Counted from the stretch's first letter, positions 16,088-26,388 are shown. The stretch: 64,000 bases of DNA from Bacteroidales bacterium UBA6267 (GCA_002440745.1 DJVB01000058.1:4864-68863); one strand, 5' to 3'. The notes: generated by a model not told the origin, from the letters alone. Made by a program: numbers and translations.

Positions 16088-18466
16088 TTAATTCGTGAAA
16101 ATTATAAACGACCATGGCTTGAGTGTAAAAGAAATTTGTTTATCAGTTTTCTTAAAATCAGTTTTAGGATAGGTGCTAAATTCTTGATTTGAAGCGTATT
16201 CTGATAAATCTATGGAGATTTCTTGCTCAACATTTGAGTTGTTGAATGCAACAATTGCCAAAGTATCAAAATAGCGTCTCGAATAAACCAGAAATTGTTC
16301 TCCGGTTTGGATTCGACAAAAATCGCCGAAAAGCAAAGCAGGACTGTTGTTTCTGATTTGAATCAATGCTTTGGTAGTTTCAAGATTTGCCTTTTCTTTG
16401 GCGTTCAAATCATCACCAAAGCGCATCATTCTGCGACTGTCAGGATCGTTTCCGCCGGGCATTCCAAACTCATCGCCATAATAAATTACCGGCACTCCGG
16501 GAATGGTCATATTGAAGGCCATGAGCATAATGAGTTTGTCGTATCCGATGGAGTCGCCAACATCAATTTTACGGGTCCATCCTGCAACTTTTGGGTTTTC
16601 ATCGAACTTCAGAGAACCTCCGGCATAGCTGATAAACCTACCTCTGTCTTGGTTTCCGGTAATATTTCCCATTGCATGATGACTTCCGTAATAACGCATG
16701 CTCTCCATTAATCTGTCTGTAAGATTGGTGAAATTTTCGCCTCGGGCAAAAGCGCCGATGCCTGCATCGTATAAATTGAAATCGAATTGCGCATCCAAAA
16801 GTCCGGCGCCCAAATATGAGCCGATAAGCTCCGCACTTCCATAAGTTTCTCCAAGTTGATAAAGTTCGCCGTTTGCTGCTGCAACCCATTGATCGGTCAA
16901 TTTATCGGTCAGATTGCGCCAAAAAGTAAGCGGCACATGCTTGGCTGCGTCGTAGCGAAATCCATCCAAATTATACTCCTTTACCCACCATAAAACACTG
17001 TCGGCTAACATATTAGCAATGTCTTGATTTTCTAAATCAAGGGTGGGTAAAAATTTATCGAACCAAGTTGTTAAACGTGCCTCATCCCATAATTCTAAAT
17101 TCAAACGACCATCGGGAAGATACATGGATGTGGCAACTTTTGGATTTGACTTATAAAGTGGATGCTCCTCATGAACGTGGTTAGCAACATAATCAACTAA
17201 GATTTTTAAGCCACTTTCGTGGGCTTGATTCACCATCGCTTTCAGGTCGTCTGAACTTCCAAAATGACGATCTATCTTGGTGAAACTCACCGGCCAATAC
17301 CCATGGTAGGCAGAGAATTTCGATTCGGGTTCAGGCCAATAGCCATAAGCTCCTTCTACATTTTGCACTACAGGTGACAACCATAAAGTGTTTACTCCCA
17401 AAGTGTTGAAGTATCCTTCCTCAATTTTTTTCTTCACTCCGGCTAAATCGCCTCCATGCCAGTTTGCAGGCGGGAGTACTTCTGAATCCGGAAGCCTGTA
17501 ATTATTTGTGGTATCACCGTCGAAAAAGCGGTCAACAAAGACATTATAAACAATCTTTCCTTGATGGCCATAGCTCGCTAAGTCTTTTGGATCGGCTGAA
17601 ATTTTTCCATTAAAAAGAGGAATCAAAAGATCATTTCCGGCTCCGGTTTCGTTATATCCAAAAACTCGTATTGTGCTGCTTTTGAAATGTTTAGACTTCT
17701 CCGGAATCTGCACTTTTATGATGGATTCTTTAATCTGAATCAATGAAGTATCCAAAAGTTCGTTGTTCCAAAGCACAAAAACCTTTTCCAAACTGTTTTT
17801 AACTTTAATGGTAAACGATTGGTCGTCGTAGCTTTCTGTTAGTAAAACAGGCTCAGTGCCAAAGGGTTTCCCAACTTCGAGAACGGAGTTATTACCACCT
17901 TGCCCATTGCTGATAGTTTTTGGGTTGTTTGGATCCATCATTTCTTTTCCGTCTGCCACAACTAAATACTCATATTTGCCTCGGTTTAGTTTAAGCATCA
18001 CCCCCCAAATGCCATTTTCTTGGGTCAGAACTGTTTCAGATGGAACCCAACCATTGAAATTTCCTTTCAACTGAACTGATTGATAATTTGCCCCTTTTGG
18101 ATCGAAAAGAAAAAGATAATTGATTCTTTCAGAGCGTTTTAGGAGAATGTCTGCTGATTTGCCGCCTGCCCAAACTTTCATTACGATTATTGGCTTGATA
18201 GGTTTAACATCTGAAACGCGATGTAGAATGGTTTTGTTATTTTGATAAAAATCTGCGCGCTCACCATCAACAAAAACGCTATCAGCAATTATGCTGTCAG
18301 GTAGAAAATCATCCAAATAAATCAAGGTTCGCTCAGCCTCCAATAGGATTGGCGCGATTGGGCGGTCGATGAGTAAGGTTTCTGTTTTTGTGTCCTCTTT
18401 TTTGCATCCTTGCGAAAAAATAAGAACACTAAAACTTGTCAAAAGTAATATGCAAAAACGGTTCAT
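16088..18466 (-). CDS. GH13 alpha-amylase lipoprotein with N-terminal beta domains
   Basis: 792 residues. The lipoprotein signal ends at SQGC (Cys21), followed by KKEDTK. Residues about 100-185 form an E-set/CBM48-like domain (VQLKGNFNGW, GKYEYLVVADG), with further beta segments to 290. The GH13 barrel follows: ILVDYVANHVHEEHP (I), DGFRYDAAKH with the nucleophile Asp near 504 (II), GETYG with the acid/base Glu near 541 (III) and GNQDRGR near 606 (IV). Region IV reads Asn-Gln-Asp where most GH13 enzymes have Asn-His-Asp; the catalytic Asp remains. Probable substrate is starch, pullulan or cyclic dextrin. The start overlaps the stop of the preceding gene by one base. Confidence 0.88.
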   Translation of the reverse strand: MNRFCILLLTSFSVLIFSQGCKKEDTKTETLLIDRPIAPILLEAERTLIYLDDFLPDSIIADSVFVDGERADFYQNNKTILHRVSDVKPIKPIIVMKVWAGGKSADILLKRSERINYLFLFDPKGANYQSVQLKGNFNGWVPSETVLTQENGIWGVMLKLNRGKYEYLVVADGKEMMDPNNPKTISNGQGGNNSVLEVGKPFGTEPVLLTESYDDQSFTIKVKNSLEKVFVLWNNELLDTSLIQIKESIIKVQIPEKSKHFKSSTIRVFGYNETGAGNDLLIPLFNGKISADPKDLASYGHQGKIVYNVFVDRFFDGDTTNNYRLPDSEVLPPANWHGGDLAGVKKKIEEGYFNTLGVNTLWLSPVVQNVEGAYGYWPEPESKFSAYHGYWPVSFTKIDRHFGSSDDLKAMVNQAHESGLKILVDYVANHVHEEHPLYKSNPKVATSMYLPDGRLNLELWDEARLTTWFDKFLPTLDLENQDIANMLADSVLWWVKEYNLDGFRYDAAKHVPLTFWRNLTDKLTDQWVAAANGELYQLGETYGSAELIGSYLGAGLLDAQFDFNLYDAGIGAFARGENFTNLTDRLMESMRYYGSHHAMGNITGNQDRGRFISYAGGSLKFDENPKVAGWTRKIDVGDSIGYDKLIMLMAFNMTIPGVPVIYYGDEFGMPGGNDPDSRRMMRFGDDLNAKEKANLETTKALIQIRNNSPALLFGDFCRIQTGEQFLVYSRRYFDTLAIVAFNNSNVEQEISIDLSEYASNQEFSTYPKTDFKKTDKQISFTLKPWSFIIFTN

Positions 18467-20310
18467 TATTTAAGTTTTATAATTTGAATTGACTTAGCTT
18501 TAATGGTAAAATCTTGATTTAAAATAAATTCTGTTGAGTCCAAAAGAGAAATACCATTTTTATAATTCTCAAATTGCTCAGAAAATCGTTTCATGGCAAC
18601 TTTTCTTTCCTCTTCGTTATTATTTATAACAATCATGATTTTTTCGGTATCGGTGTAACGGAAATAGACATAAACACCATTTGCCGGAATATAATGTGTG
18701 AGTGCTCCGGTTTGAAGTGCAAGATGGCTTTGTCTGATTTGGATTAGTTTTTTTGTGAACTCCAATGACTTGGCTTGCAGTTCGTTTAGGTTAACTCCTT
18801 TGAAAACATTCACAGAATCGCCTGCCCATCCTCCAGGAAAATCTTCTCTCAGGGCTGCATCACCTTTGCCTTTATCGCCGGCCATCATAATTTCTGTTCC
18901 GTAGTAAATCAGTGGTACTCCTCTGGTTGTCAGCAATATGCCCATCGCCATTTGCCATTTCTCAAAATCATTTTGCAAAACAGTTGCAATTCTCGTAACA
19001 TCGTGATTGTCCAAAAAGGTCACATTTTGCCAAGGTTTGGCATAGAGAAAATCTTTGCTGAGGGTCATATAAATCCGCGCCATTCCCTCGGTCCATCCGT
19101 CTTTTTCATTCAGCGCACTTTGAATGGAATACATCAATGGAAAATCGGTTATGCTCTCAACGTCTCCAACCATTTTCTTATTTTTGTCTAAACTTGTATC
19201 TTCAAAAAATGAGGTATGAGAAACGGTTTGCAGCCAAACTTCCCCAAGAATCAGAAAGTTAGGGTACTCATTTTTTACGGCTTTGAGCCAGCGATACATA
19301 AAGGCCTGGTCGGAATAGGGATAAGTATCCATACGAATACCATCCAAATCGGCATATTCAATCCACCATATTGAGTTTTGAATCAAGTAGTTGGCGACAA
19401 ACGGATTTTTCTGGTTGAGGTCGGGCATGGTTTTGTCGAACCAACCTTCGCTCATGCGTTTGCGGTCGGCAGGTGCTGAATACGGGTCCATCAATGCCTC
19501 GCTGCGATAGTTGCTGCGCGTATATTCGGGCCATTGGTGATACCAATCTTTGGTGGGTGGATTTTCTTTCCAGATATGGTAACTTCCAAAATGGTTGAAA
19601 ACCATGTCCTGAATGATTTTTAGATTTTTTTTATGTGCCTCTTTGACGAGATTTACATAATCGTCATTCGTTCCAAAGCGACTGTCAACTTTGTAAAAAT
19701 CGGTGATTGCGTAACCATGATAGGAATACGCAGGCATATTATTTTCGAGCAAAGGGTTGATCCATAATGCTGTAACGCCTAAATTATTAAAATAGTCGAG
19801 ATTTTGACGAATGCCTTCCATATCACCACCGTGCCGTCCATCAGGGTTGCTGCGGTTGGGTTTTTCCATCATTGATGGCATTGAGTCGTTTTGAGGATTC
19901 CCATTGGCAAAGCGGTCTGGCATAAGCAGATAGATAATGTCGGCAGGAGTATATCCTATGCGGTTGGCCGAATTTTCTTCTCGGGCTTTGAGTTCGTATT
20001 TCGTGCGCGATACCACTTTACCATTCATTTTGAGGACAATAGGGAAGGAGCCAGGCTTCAAAGATTCGTCAAGTGTTAAGTCCACAAAAATCACATTTCG
20101 GTTTTCAACAAAGTGAATAAAATCAACTGTTACCCCTTTTTTGTCAATTTCGAGGGCATAATTCTGAATATCTGCTGCCCTTATCATAAGTTGGAGTTTG
20201 GGATTTTTCATGCCAACCCACCAAAATGGCGGTTCAATTTGCATGTTTTGTCCAAAAGCTGTAAGGCTCAAAACTGTGATAGTCAATAAAGTAGCGAAAA
20301 CTTTAGTCAT
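18466..20310 (-). CDS. Cyclomaltodextrinase/neopullulanase-like GH13 enzyme
   Basis: 614 residues from the ATG at 20310, which begins a clear signal peptide (TKVFATLLTITVLSLTAFGQ). A further in-frame start at 20361 would place unrelated residues before the signal. An N-terminal immunoglobulin-like domain of the cyclomaltodextrinase type (PPFWWVGMKNPKLQLMI) precedes the barrel. Regions: IQDMVFNHFGS (I), DGIRMDTYPY with the nucleophile Asp near 327 (II), GEVWLQ with Glu near 357 (III) and DNHDVTR near 435 (IV). The mature protein should be periplasmic, like SusA, and shorten dextrins taken up by the cell. First gene of the GH13 run; its promoter lies in the duplicated segment at 20354. Confidence 0.88.
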   Translation of the reverse strand: MTKVFATLLTITVLSLTAFGQNMQIEPPFWWVGMKNPKLQLMIRAADIQNYALEIDKKGVTVDFIHFVENRNVIFVDLTLDESLKPGSFPIVLKMNGKVVSRTKYELKAREENSANRIGYTPADIIYLLMPDRFANGNPQNDSMPSMMEKPNRSNPDGRHGGDMEGIRQNLDYFNNLGVTALWINPLLENNMPAYSYHGYAITDFYKVDSRFGTNDDYVNLVKEAHKKNLKIIQDMVFNHFGSYHIWKENPPTKDWYHQWPEYTRSNYRSEALMDPYSAPADRKRMSEGWFDKTMPDLNQKNPFVANYLIQNSIWWIEYADLDGIRMDTYPYSDQAFMYRWLKAVKNEYPNFLILGEVWLQTVSHTSFFEDTSLDKNKKMVGDVESITDFPLMYSIQSALNEKDGWTEGMARIYMTLSKDFLYAKPWQNVTFLDNHDVTRIATVLQNDFEKWQMAMGILLTTRGVPLIYYGTEIMMAGDKGKGDAALREDFPGGWAGDSVNVFKGVNLNELQAKSLEFTKKLIQIRQSHLALQTGALTHYIPANGVYVYFRYTDTEKIMIVINNNEEERKVAMKRFSEQFENYKNGISLLDSTEFILNQDFTIKAKSIQIIKLK

Positions 20311-20353
20311 ATTGATTATGTTTGTTAAGGTGTGATTATTTGGAAATAGGATT

Positions 20354-20420
20354 CCAAACAACCTTTAGTCTAAAGGAAGGCAAATTTAGGGATTTAGGCT
20401 TTAAGGATTCAATAAAAATT
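20354..20420 (-). promoter_or_regulatory. Promoter/operator segment, copy 1, before the GH13 run
   Basis: On the minus strand TAAATTTG (20381-20388) fits the -7 box. Directly downstream, over the expected start point, lies the perfect palindrome CCTTTAGtCTAAAGG (20362-20376). The same arrangement recurs at 21738. The sequence identity continues into the end of the neighbouring gene. Confidence 0.6.
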
Positions 20421-21629
20421 TTATTCAACAATGAAAGGTTTAGCCTGAGTACGATTTTCGGAGCTTACTCGCAGGAAATATGAACCGGATGCGAGGTTTA
20501 GAATGTTGATTCTTAAAATATTACTACCGGATATTTCTTGCTTGGAAATTCGTTTTCCATCGGTAGAGTATATCTCCACTGTATATTTCTCACCTAATTT
20601 AAAATCAGGAGATTCTAAAACTAAGAAATCGGAAGCAGGATTTGGGAATACGTTGAGGTTATTAAATCCATTCTTCCTTTCTTGAATATTAGCATAACTT
20701 ACACTAAACCCAACAACAACAGGACATTTCAATAAGCCATCCACATCATTATAAACTTTAATTATGGTCGGAAGAAACAATATACTTTTTATCGGAAGTT
20801 GAACAACGATTCTAATCTGTACGGTGGTGTCGTTTATAATGGTGGTGTCATAGATATGCGTATAGAGTTGCGCTTGCATGTAATCGTAGTAAAAAGCAAC
20901 TCCTGTTTTATTGCTTGCAAAATAGGTGTTATTTCCATAAATATTTAAAGTAGTAGCATTGTTCATGCTGCCGGTAGAGTCAGCTAAAGGATAAATGTAG
21001 GTCTGAGTGGGGTTTTGGATATAAAAGTAGTCGGGATAATACCTTAAAACTCCATCGGAACGATAGATTTCTAAATGATACATGCCCACAGCATTGCTTC
21101 CAATTGGAGTACGAAATTTGAAATAGTCATTCCCCAAGATTACAATGCTATCCGATTGAATTTTATGACTTTGATTGATTAGAAAAACACTGTCAACTCC
21201 TAAGGAATTTATGGAATTATAGAATTGAATTTCAACCCACTGATTGGAGTCGGGAAATAGCTTTTTGTGGTTTTGCGGTATAGAATACTCGCTATTAGTG
21301 TAAAATAATGCATTTAGAAAACTTGCTGAACCATTATGCTTGTCGCTGTAAATCATGCTATAATATCCATAATATAGACTGTCGGTTTCAATATCAAAAG
21401 CGATGTTTTTACCATAGATTTGAACAGGTTCTAATACCAAGGAATCAGTTTGATTATATAGACTTAGTCTTGGTGTATCATTCGGGGTCACTTCAAAATT
21501 AAAACATTGGATATGTATTGCGTCGTCGCTCTTTTTAATAATAGGAGTCAAGGGATCAATATACTTTTGGCCAAAACTGATTGAAAACATACCTGTTAGA
21601 AAGAGGAAAATGAGTAAATAATTTTTCAT
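20421..21629 (-). CDS. Type IX secreted protein with C-terminal sorting domain, paralogue 1
   Basis: 402 residues. The signal peptide is MKNYLLIFLFLTGMFSISFG. The middle is beta-rich with no recognised catalytic motif. The last 80 residues are a type A sorting domain: VFPNPASDFL, then EIYSTDGKRISKQEISG and LASGSYFLRVSSENR, ending in PFIVE. This directs export through the type IX system and attachment to, or release from, the cell surface. It is a tandem paralogue of the gene at 21804; the two share the sorting domain almost exactly and the downstream segment. Position beside three GH13 genes hints at a glucan-binding role, unproven. Confidence 0.85.
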   Translation of the reverse strand: MKNYLLIFLFLTGMFSISFGQKYIDPLTPIIKKSDDAIHIQCFNFEVTPNDTPRLSLYNQTDSLVLEPVQIYGKNIAFDIETDSLYYGYYSMIYSDKHNGSASFLNALFYTNSEYSIPQNHKKLFPDSNQWVEIQFYNSINSLGVDSVFLINQSHKIQSDSIVILGNDYFKFRTPIGSNAVGMYHLEIYRSDGVLRYYPDYFYIQNPTQTYIYPLADSTGSMNNATTLNIYGNNTYFASNKTGVAFYYDYMQAQLYTHIYDTTIINDTTVQIRIVVQLPIKSILFLPTIIKVYNDVDGLLKCPVVVGFSVSYANIQERKNGFNNLNVFPNPASDFLVLESPDFKLGEKYTVEIYSTDGKRISKQEISGSNILRINILNLASGSYFLRVSSENRTQAKPFIVE

Positions 21630-21737
21630 AGGATTTATTGTTTGCGTTTAAGTGAATTCCTTGTAAAGATATAAATAAATCTATAATGTAGCCTGCTTGA
21701 TAAAAATATTTGATTCCTTATTCAGTTATTAAATTAT

Positions 21738-21803
21738 CCAAACAACCTTTAGTCTAAAGGAAGGCAAATTTAGGGATTTAGACTTTAAGGATTCAATAAA
21801 AAA
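21738..21803 (-). promoter_or_regulatory. Promoter/operator segment, copy 2, before paralogue 1
   Basis: A near copy of the segment at 20354: palindrome CCTTTAGtCTAAAGG at 21746-21760 and minus-strand -7 box TAAATTTG at 21765-21772. It stands upstream of the gene starting at 21629, so the GH13 run and this gene may share a regulator. Confidence 0.6.
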
Positions 21804-23003
21804 TTATTCAACAATGAAAGGTATAGCCTGAGTACGATTTTCGGAGCTTACTCGCAGGAAATATGAACCGGAGGCGAGGTTTAGATTGTTGATTCTTAAA
21901 ATATTACTACCAGATATTTCATGCTTGGAAATTCGTTTTCCATCGGTCGAAAATATTTCCACTTTGTAATTCTCACTCATTTTAAAATCAGGAGACTCTA
22001 AAAAGAGATGATCGGAAGCAGGATTTGGGAAGATATTTAGATTCGAAAAACCGATCTTGTTATCGTTAATACTCTCGTCTTCACCAAATGTTGCATGACA
22101 TTTTAATAGTCCATCAACATCATTATAAACTTTAAAAATATTTCCGTAATACCAAATTGTTTTTACACCGGGGAAAATGATTTCACATTCAATAGTGGTG
22201 TCATTATGGATAATGGTATCTATAATTGAAATACCTGAATATGAATCCAGACTGCTAATGGAGGTTTTACTGCTAAGAAAATGAGTATTTTTCCCTTTTA
22301 AAAAGTAATGTTGGGTGAAACCTATCAATAACGAATCCAATAAGGGGTAAAAATAGGTTTCTAAGGGATTTTTAACTTCAATATAATCAGGATAATACCT
22401 TAAAATATTGTCAGAGCGGTAAACCTCTAAATTATAGGTTCCTACCGAAATATTAGTCATAGGTGCTTGAAACTTGAAATAGTCATTTCCTAAGATTACA
22501 ATGCTATCCGCTTTGATTTTTTCTGATTTTCCGATGATAATTACGCTGTCGATATTGCTCGAATTGGAGGAGTTAGAAAAGCTAATCTCAACCCATTGTG
22601 ATGAGTCAGGCAATAAATCTATATATGGTTCCATCATTCCGTAACTCTCTGGAACATAATATTCTGAGTTAGTATAAAATATCAACTTAGGAAAAAAGGC
22701 CGATCCGTTGTAATTATCAATGTAAATAATACTGTAAAAACCGTAGGTTAAACTATCGGGTATAAGATTGAAGGTGATATTACTTCCATTAATATTATTA
22801 AGTGTCAAATCAATAGTGTCGGTATCGTTGAATAAGCTAAGCCTTGGATTATCGCTTTGGGCTACATGCATATTATAACATTGTAGTACTATTGAATAAT
22901 CTGACTTATGGTAAGTATAGATTGAAGGTGTGATGTATTTTTGACCTAATAAAGTGTTGATTGATAGAACAATAATGGTTGAAAGGAGTAGAATATTTTT
23001 CAT
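21804..23003 (-). CDS. Type IX secreted protein with C-terminal sorting domain, paralogue 2
   Basis: 399 residues from the ATG at 23003, which opens the signal peptide MKNILLLSTIIVLSINTLLG; an in-frame codon 33 bases earlier adds residues that do not belong to a signal. Sequence is parallel to paralogue 1 throughout: YHKSDYSIVLQCYNMHV, FYTNSEY, SIVILGNDYFKF and YYPDYI recur. The sorting domain (IFPNPASDHL...PFIVE) is almost identical, while the middle has drifted, which points to an old duplication with later homogenisation of the 3' part, or to constraint on the sorting domain. Function beyond surface export is unknown. Confidence 0.85.
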   Translation of the reverse strand: MKNILLLSTIIVLSINTLLGQKYITPSIYTYHKSDYSIVLQCYNMHVAQSDNPRLSLFNDTDTIDLTLNNINGSNITFNLIPDSLTYGFYSIIYIDNYNGSAFFPKLIFYTNSEYYVPESYGMMEPYIDLLPDSSQWVEISFSNSSNSSNIDSVIIIGKSEKIKADSIVILGNDYFKFQAPMTNISVGTYNLEVYRSDNILRYYPDYIEVKNPLETYFYPLLDSLLIGFTQHYFLKGKNTHFLSSKTSISSLDSYSGISIIDTIIHNDTTIECEIIFPGVKTIWYYGNIFKVYNDVDGLLKCHATFGEDESINDNKIGFSNLNIFPNPASDHLFLESPDFKMSENYKVEIFSTDGKRISKHEISGSNILRINNLNLASGSYFLRVSSENRTQAIPFIVE

Positions 23004-23194
23004 AATTTTAGTATTTAGTGGTTTTGGAAAGTCCATGTAAAGATATTAGGTTTTTAGAAAAGTTGTCCAAAACTTTAAAATATTTGAAATTTTAATCAGT
23101 TATTAAATTATCCGTGTTGAAAAGTTTGGCAGCGGTGAAAATCGCGCCTGTTTAAACGTTATAATTTTAGCAGACATAATAAATCAGGATAATT

Positions 23195-26100
23195 ATGAGA
23201 AATAATTCGGTTAAAATACTGTTAATCAGTGTTTTGTTGATGTTTTTTTGGACAGACTTATTTAGTCAGCGCACTGCGACTTACGCCGATCCACAGGCTT
23301 CATTTCGTAAGGCTTTAGAGTTGTTTGACAAAGCACTTTATGGAGTTGCTCGTGATGAGTTTTCGAAAATAATTAAGAATATTGAGGATCCAAACAGCGA
23401 GGTGCGAATTTCGGCTGAGTATTATCGCGCAATCTGTGCTGTTGAGTTGTTTCATGATGATGCAGAATTATTGCTAACGCAATTTATTGAAAATCACCCA
23501 CATTCATCTCATTTGCGCATTATTCATTTCCAAATGGGGAAATACCAATACCGAAAACAAAACTATCGAAATGCCATAAAATCTTTTGAAAAGGTTGATC
23601 CCGCAGAGCTTTCGGTTACCGAAAAATCGGAACTGTATTTTAAACGTGGATACAGTTATTTTACCCTTAAACAATATGAGGAAGCGCAGAAAGATTTTTA
23701 CCGATTAATTGAGAAAGATAATATGTATAAAAATCTTTCAAACTATTATTACGCTCATATTGCTTATCTGAATGGCAACTATGAAACTGCTTTAAAAGGT
23801 TTCGTAAGTCTTAAGGATGATGCTGATTTAAAAGCAATTATACCCTATTATATTTCGCATATTTACTATATGCAAAGTCGTTTTGAAGAACTTCTTTCGA
23901 TTGCAGTGCCCCTTTATGAAAAGTCAACTCCCGAGCGCAAAAGCGAAATGGCTCGGCTGATTGGCGAAGCTTATTATCATACCGAACAATATGAAAAAGC
24001 TATTCCTTTTTTGGAGACTTTTTACGCTCAAACTGCTGCTACAGCCCAGGGGCAATATCAGTTAGGATATGCATACTACCGCAGCGGAAAATACGATTTA
24101 GCCATTGAACAGTTTAAACATATTGGAATTGGTACAGATTCTTTAGCTCAGAATGCCAACTATCATTTGGGTTTATGTTATTTGAAAACTAACAAAAAGA
24201 GTTTTGCACTTAACGCCTTTAAATACGCTTCTGAGTCGGAGGCGGATGTTTCGATAACTGAAGACGCATTGTATAACTATGCTAAATTGAGCTATGAGCT
24301 TGATTATAACCCATATAACAATGCCATAACTGCTTTTGAGAAATATCTTAACCATTATCCAAATTCGGCTCATCGAAAAGAGGTGATGGAAAATTTAGCT
24401 AAAATGTATTTGTCAACCAAAAACTACAAGCAGGCGAGAGCCTCCATTGAGCGCATAAACGACCGGTCGCCGGAGATGAATAGTGCCTATCAACGAATTA
24501 TTTATGCTATTGCTGTTCAGGATTTTAATAATGGAGATTACCCGCAGGCAGAGGTCAATTTCACCTTGGCTTCTTCAATGAATTACAATAAAAATCTTAT
24601 AGCTCCAGCAAAATACTGGCGTGCTGAGGCTCTAAGTCAAAAAGGGGATCATGCTAATGCGATTCAAGGGTTTAGAGATTTTCTGACTTCTTCAGGTGCC
24701 ATAAGTTTACCCTACTATAATCGCGCCTACTACAATATTGGTTACGCCTATTTTAGCCAAAAAAACTATTCGGATGCCGATTTGAATTTTAGGATTTTTA
24801 TCCGAAATGAAAAAGACCAACAAAGTTTAATTCTTAATGATGCTACTTTGCGACTTGCCGATTGCTATTTTATTAGATCACAATATGTTGAGGCGATTGA
24901 AAATTACGACAAAGCTATTCAGCTGGGTTTGGTAGAGGTTGACTACGCCTTATTCAAAAAGGCTGAAGCTTATGGAGCTCTTGGTAAACCGGAATTGAAG
25001 GCACAAACATTTGAGAAATTGCTTCAAGAATACTCGAAAAGCAGTTACGCCGGAAATGCTGAATTGTCGTTGGCCAAAACTTATTTTAACTCGTTGGGCG
25101 ACAATCAAAAAGCCATTACTCATTACACTCATATCATTGAAAACTATCCCTTGCAGCTTAATTTTGTAAAAAAAGCTATGCTCGACTTAGGTTTAGTTTA
25201 TTCCAATATGGGTGATAACGATAAGGCTTTGGAAGTTTGGAAAAAAGTGAACGAGAATTATCGAGGTACTCAAGAATCGAAAGATGCTTTGAGTGCCATG
25301 CGCAATATTTATGTATCGCTCAACCGTGTGGATGAGTTTTTTGAATACGTGAAAAGCTTGGGTTTGAAACCTTCAACAACGCAGCAGGACTCAATTACCT
25401 ATCTTGCCGCTGAAAATATCTATATGAAAGGCGACTGTGATCAAAGTTCTCAAGGTTTTGTAGAATATCTAAACCGTTTTCCGGCAGGTGCTTACGCTAC
25501 TCATGCGCGTTTCTATCTTGCTGATTGTGAGTTTAGAGCATCGCTATTTGAAAAGGCTTTGGAGGATTACAAGTTTGTGGTTAATCAGCCGGTTTCTTCT
25601 TTTTCTGAAAGCAGTTGGGAGCGAATTGCGTATATTTATTATCATAAGAAAGATGATTATCAAAAGGCTTATGAGGCTTATAACGCCTTGTTGGGTGTGG
25701 CTGAGTATAAAGCAAATATAGAAACTGCCAAGATTGGTATTATGCGCACACTTTGGAATCTTGGCGATACAGCAAAAGTTTTGAATGCCGCAGCTCAGGT
25801 GTTGGAAATAAGCCAGTTGAAGCATGATGTGAAAACTGAGGCGTTGATGATTTCCGCTAAGGCGTATATGACACAAGGCGAGGATAGCTTGGCTACTATT
25901 TTCCTCGACCGTATTATTATGCACACCACTTCTGAGCAGTCGGCTGAAGCCCGATATTTGAAAGCTTTGCAAGCATATTCGAAGGGGGATTTGCCAAAAA
26001 GCGAATCCATTATTTTTGATATAATTCAACAAGAGCCAAGCTACGAATATTGGGTTGCAAAAGCGTTGATTCTCTCGGCAGATATTTTTGTTCAAACGGA

Positions 26101-26323
26101 TAATGTGCATCAGGCCGTGGCAACTCTTCAGTCGATTATTGATGGTTATGAGGGCGATCAGGCGTTGATAGATGAAGCTAAGTCGAAGCTCGAGGCTATT
26201 CAGAAAAAGTCGGAAGAGAAAATCGAAAGTCTCCCAGAATCTCAAGATATTATCATTGATTTGAAGGAGGATTGGAATCCGGATTTATTTATCCTTGACG
26301 AAGGTGAAATTATTGAAGAGTAA
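23195..26323 (+). CDS. Large periplasmic tetratricopeptide-repeat protein
   Basis: 1042 residues. The signal peptide spans about 1-25 (ending in DLFSQ). Nearly the whole mature chain is TPR/Sel1-like repeats, recognisable from recurring patterns such as AIPFLETFYAQ, GQYQLGYAYYRSGKYDLAIEQF and AIENYDKAIQLG. The C-terminus is acidic. Proteins of this sort act as periplasmic scaffolds in envelope assembly. The next gene, 65 bases on and in the same direction, encodes an outer-membrane beta-barrel, so the pair may work together. No enzymatic motif is seen. Confidence 0.85.
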   Translation: MRNNSVKILLISVLLMFFWTDLFSQRTATYADPQASFRKALELFDKALYGVARDEFSKIIKNIEDPNSEVRISAEYYRAICAVELFHDDAELLLTQFIENHPHSSHLRIIHFQMGKYQYRKQNYRNAIKSFEKVDPAELSVTEKSELYFKRGYSYFTLKQYEEAQKDFYRLIEKDNMYKNLSNYYYAHIAYLNGNYETALKGFVSLKDDADLKAIIPYYISHIYYMQSRFEELLSIAVPLYEKSTPERKSEMARLIGEAYYHTEQYEKAIPFLETFYAQTAATAQGQYQLGYAYYRSGKYDLAIEQFKHIGIGTDSLAQNANYHLGLCYLKTNKKSFALNAFKYASESEADVSITEDALYNYAKLSYELDYNPYNNAITAFEKYLNHYPNSAHRKEVMENLAKMYLSTKNYKQARASIERINDRSPEMNSAYQRIIYAIAVQDFNNGDYPQAEVNFTLASSMNYNKNLIAPAKYWRAEALSQKGDHANAIQGFRDFLTSSGAISLPYYNRAYYNIGYAYFSQKNYSDADLNFRIFIRNEKDQQSLILNDATLRLADCYFIRSQYVEAIENYDKAIQLGLVEVDYALFKKAEAYGALGKPELKAQTFEKLLQEYSKSSYAGNAELSLAKTYFNSLGDNQKAITHYTHIIENYPLQLNFVKKAMLDLGLVYSNMGDNDKALEVWKKVNENYRGTQESKDALSAMRNIYVSLNRVDEFFEYVKSLGLKPSTTQQDSITYLAAENIYMKGDCDQSSQGFVEYLNRFPAGAYATHARFYLADCEFRASLFEKALEDYKFVVNQPVSSFSESSWERIAYIYYHKKDDYQKAYEAYNALLGVAEYKANIETAKIGIMRTLWNLGDTAKVLNAAAQVLEISQLKHDVKTEALMISAKAYMTQGEDSLATIFLDRIIMHTTSEQSAEARYLKALQAYSKGDLPKSESIIFDIIQQEPSYEYWVAKALILSADIFVQTDNVHQAVATLQSIIDGYEGDQALIDEAKSKLEAIQKKSEEKIESLPESQDIIIDLKEDWNPDLFILDEGEIIEE

Positions 26324-26388
26324 TTTTTTTTAGATATGTGCTTTAGTGTTCAAATATTTGTTAATCAGAAGAATATAATTTTCAAAAT

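Noticed and set aside
16626..16660. Inactivated second GH13 enzyme because region IV reads NQD instead of NHD
   Set aside because: The catalytic Asp is present and the other three regions are intact; I recall the NQD form in other Bacteroidota amylases.
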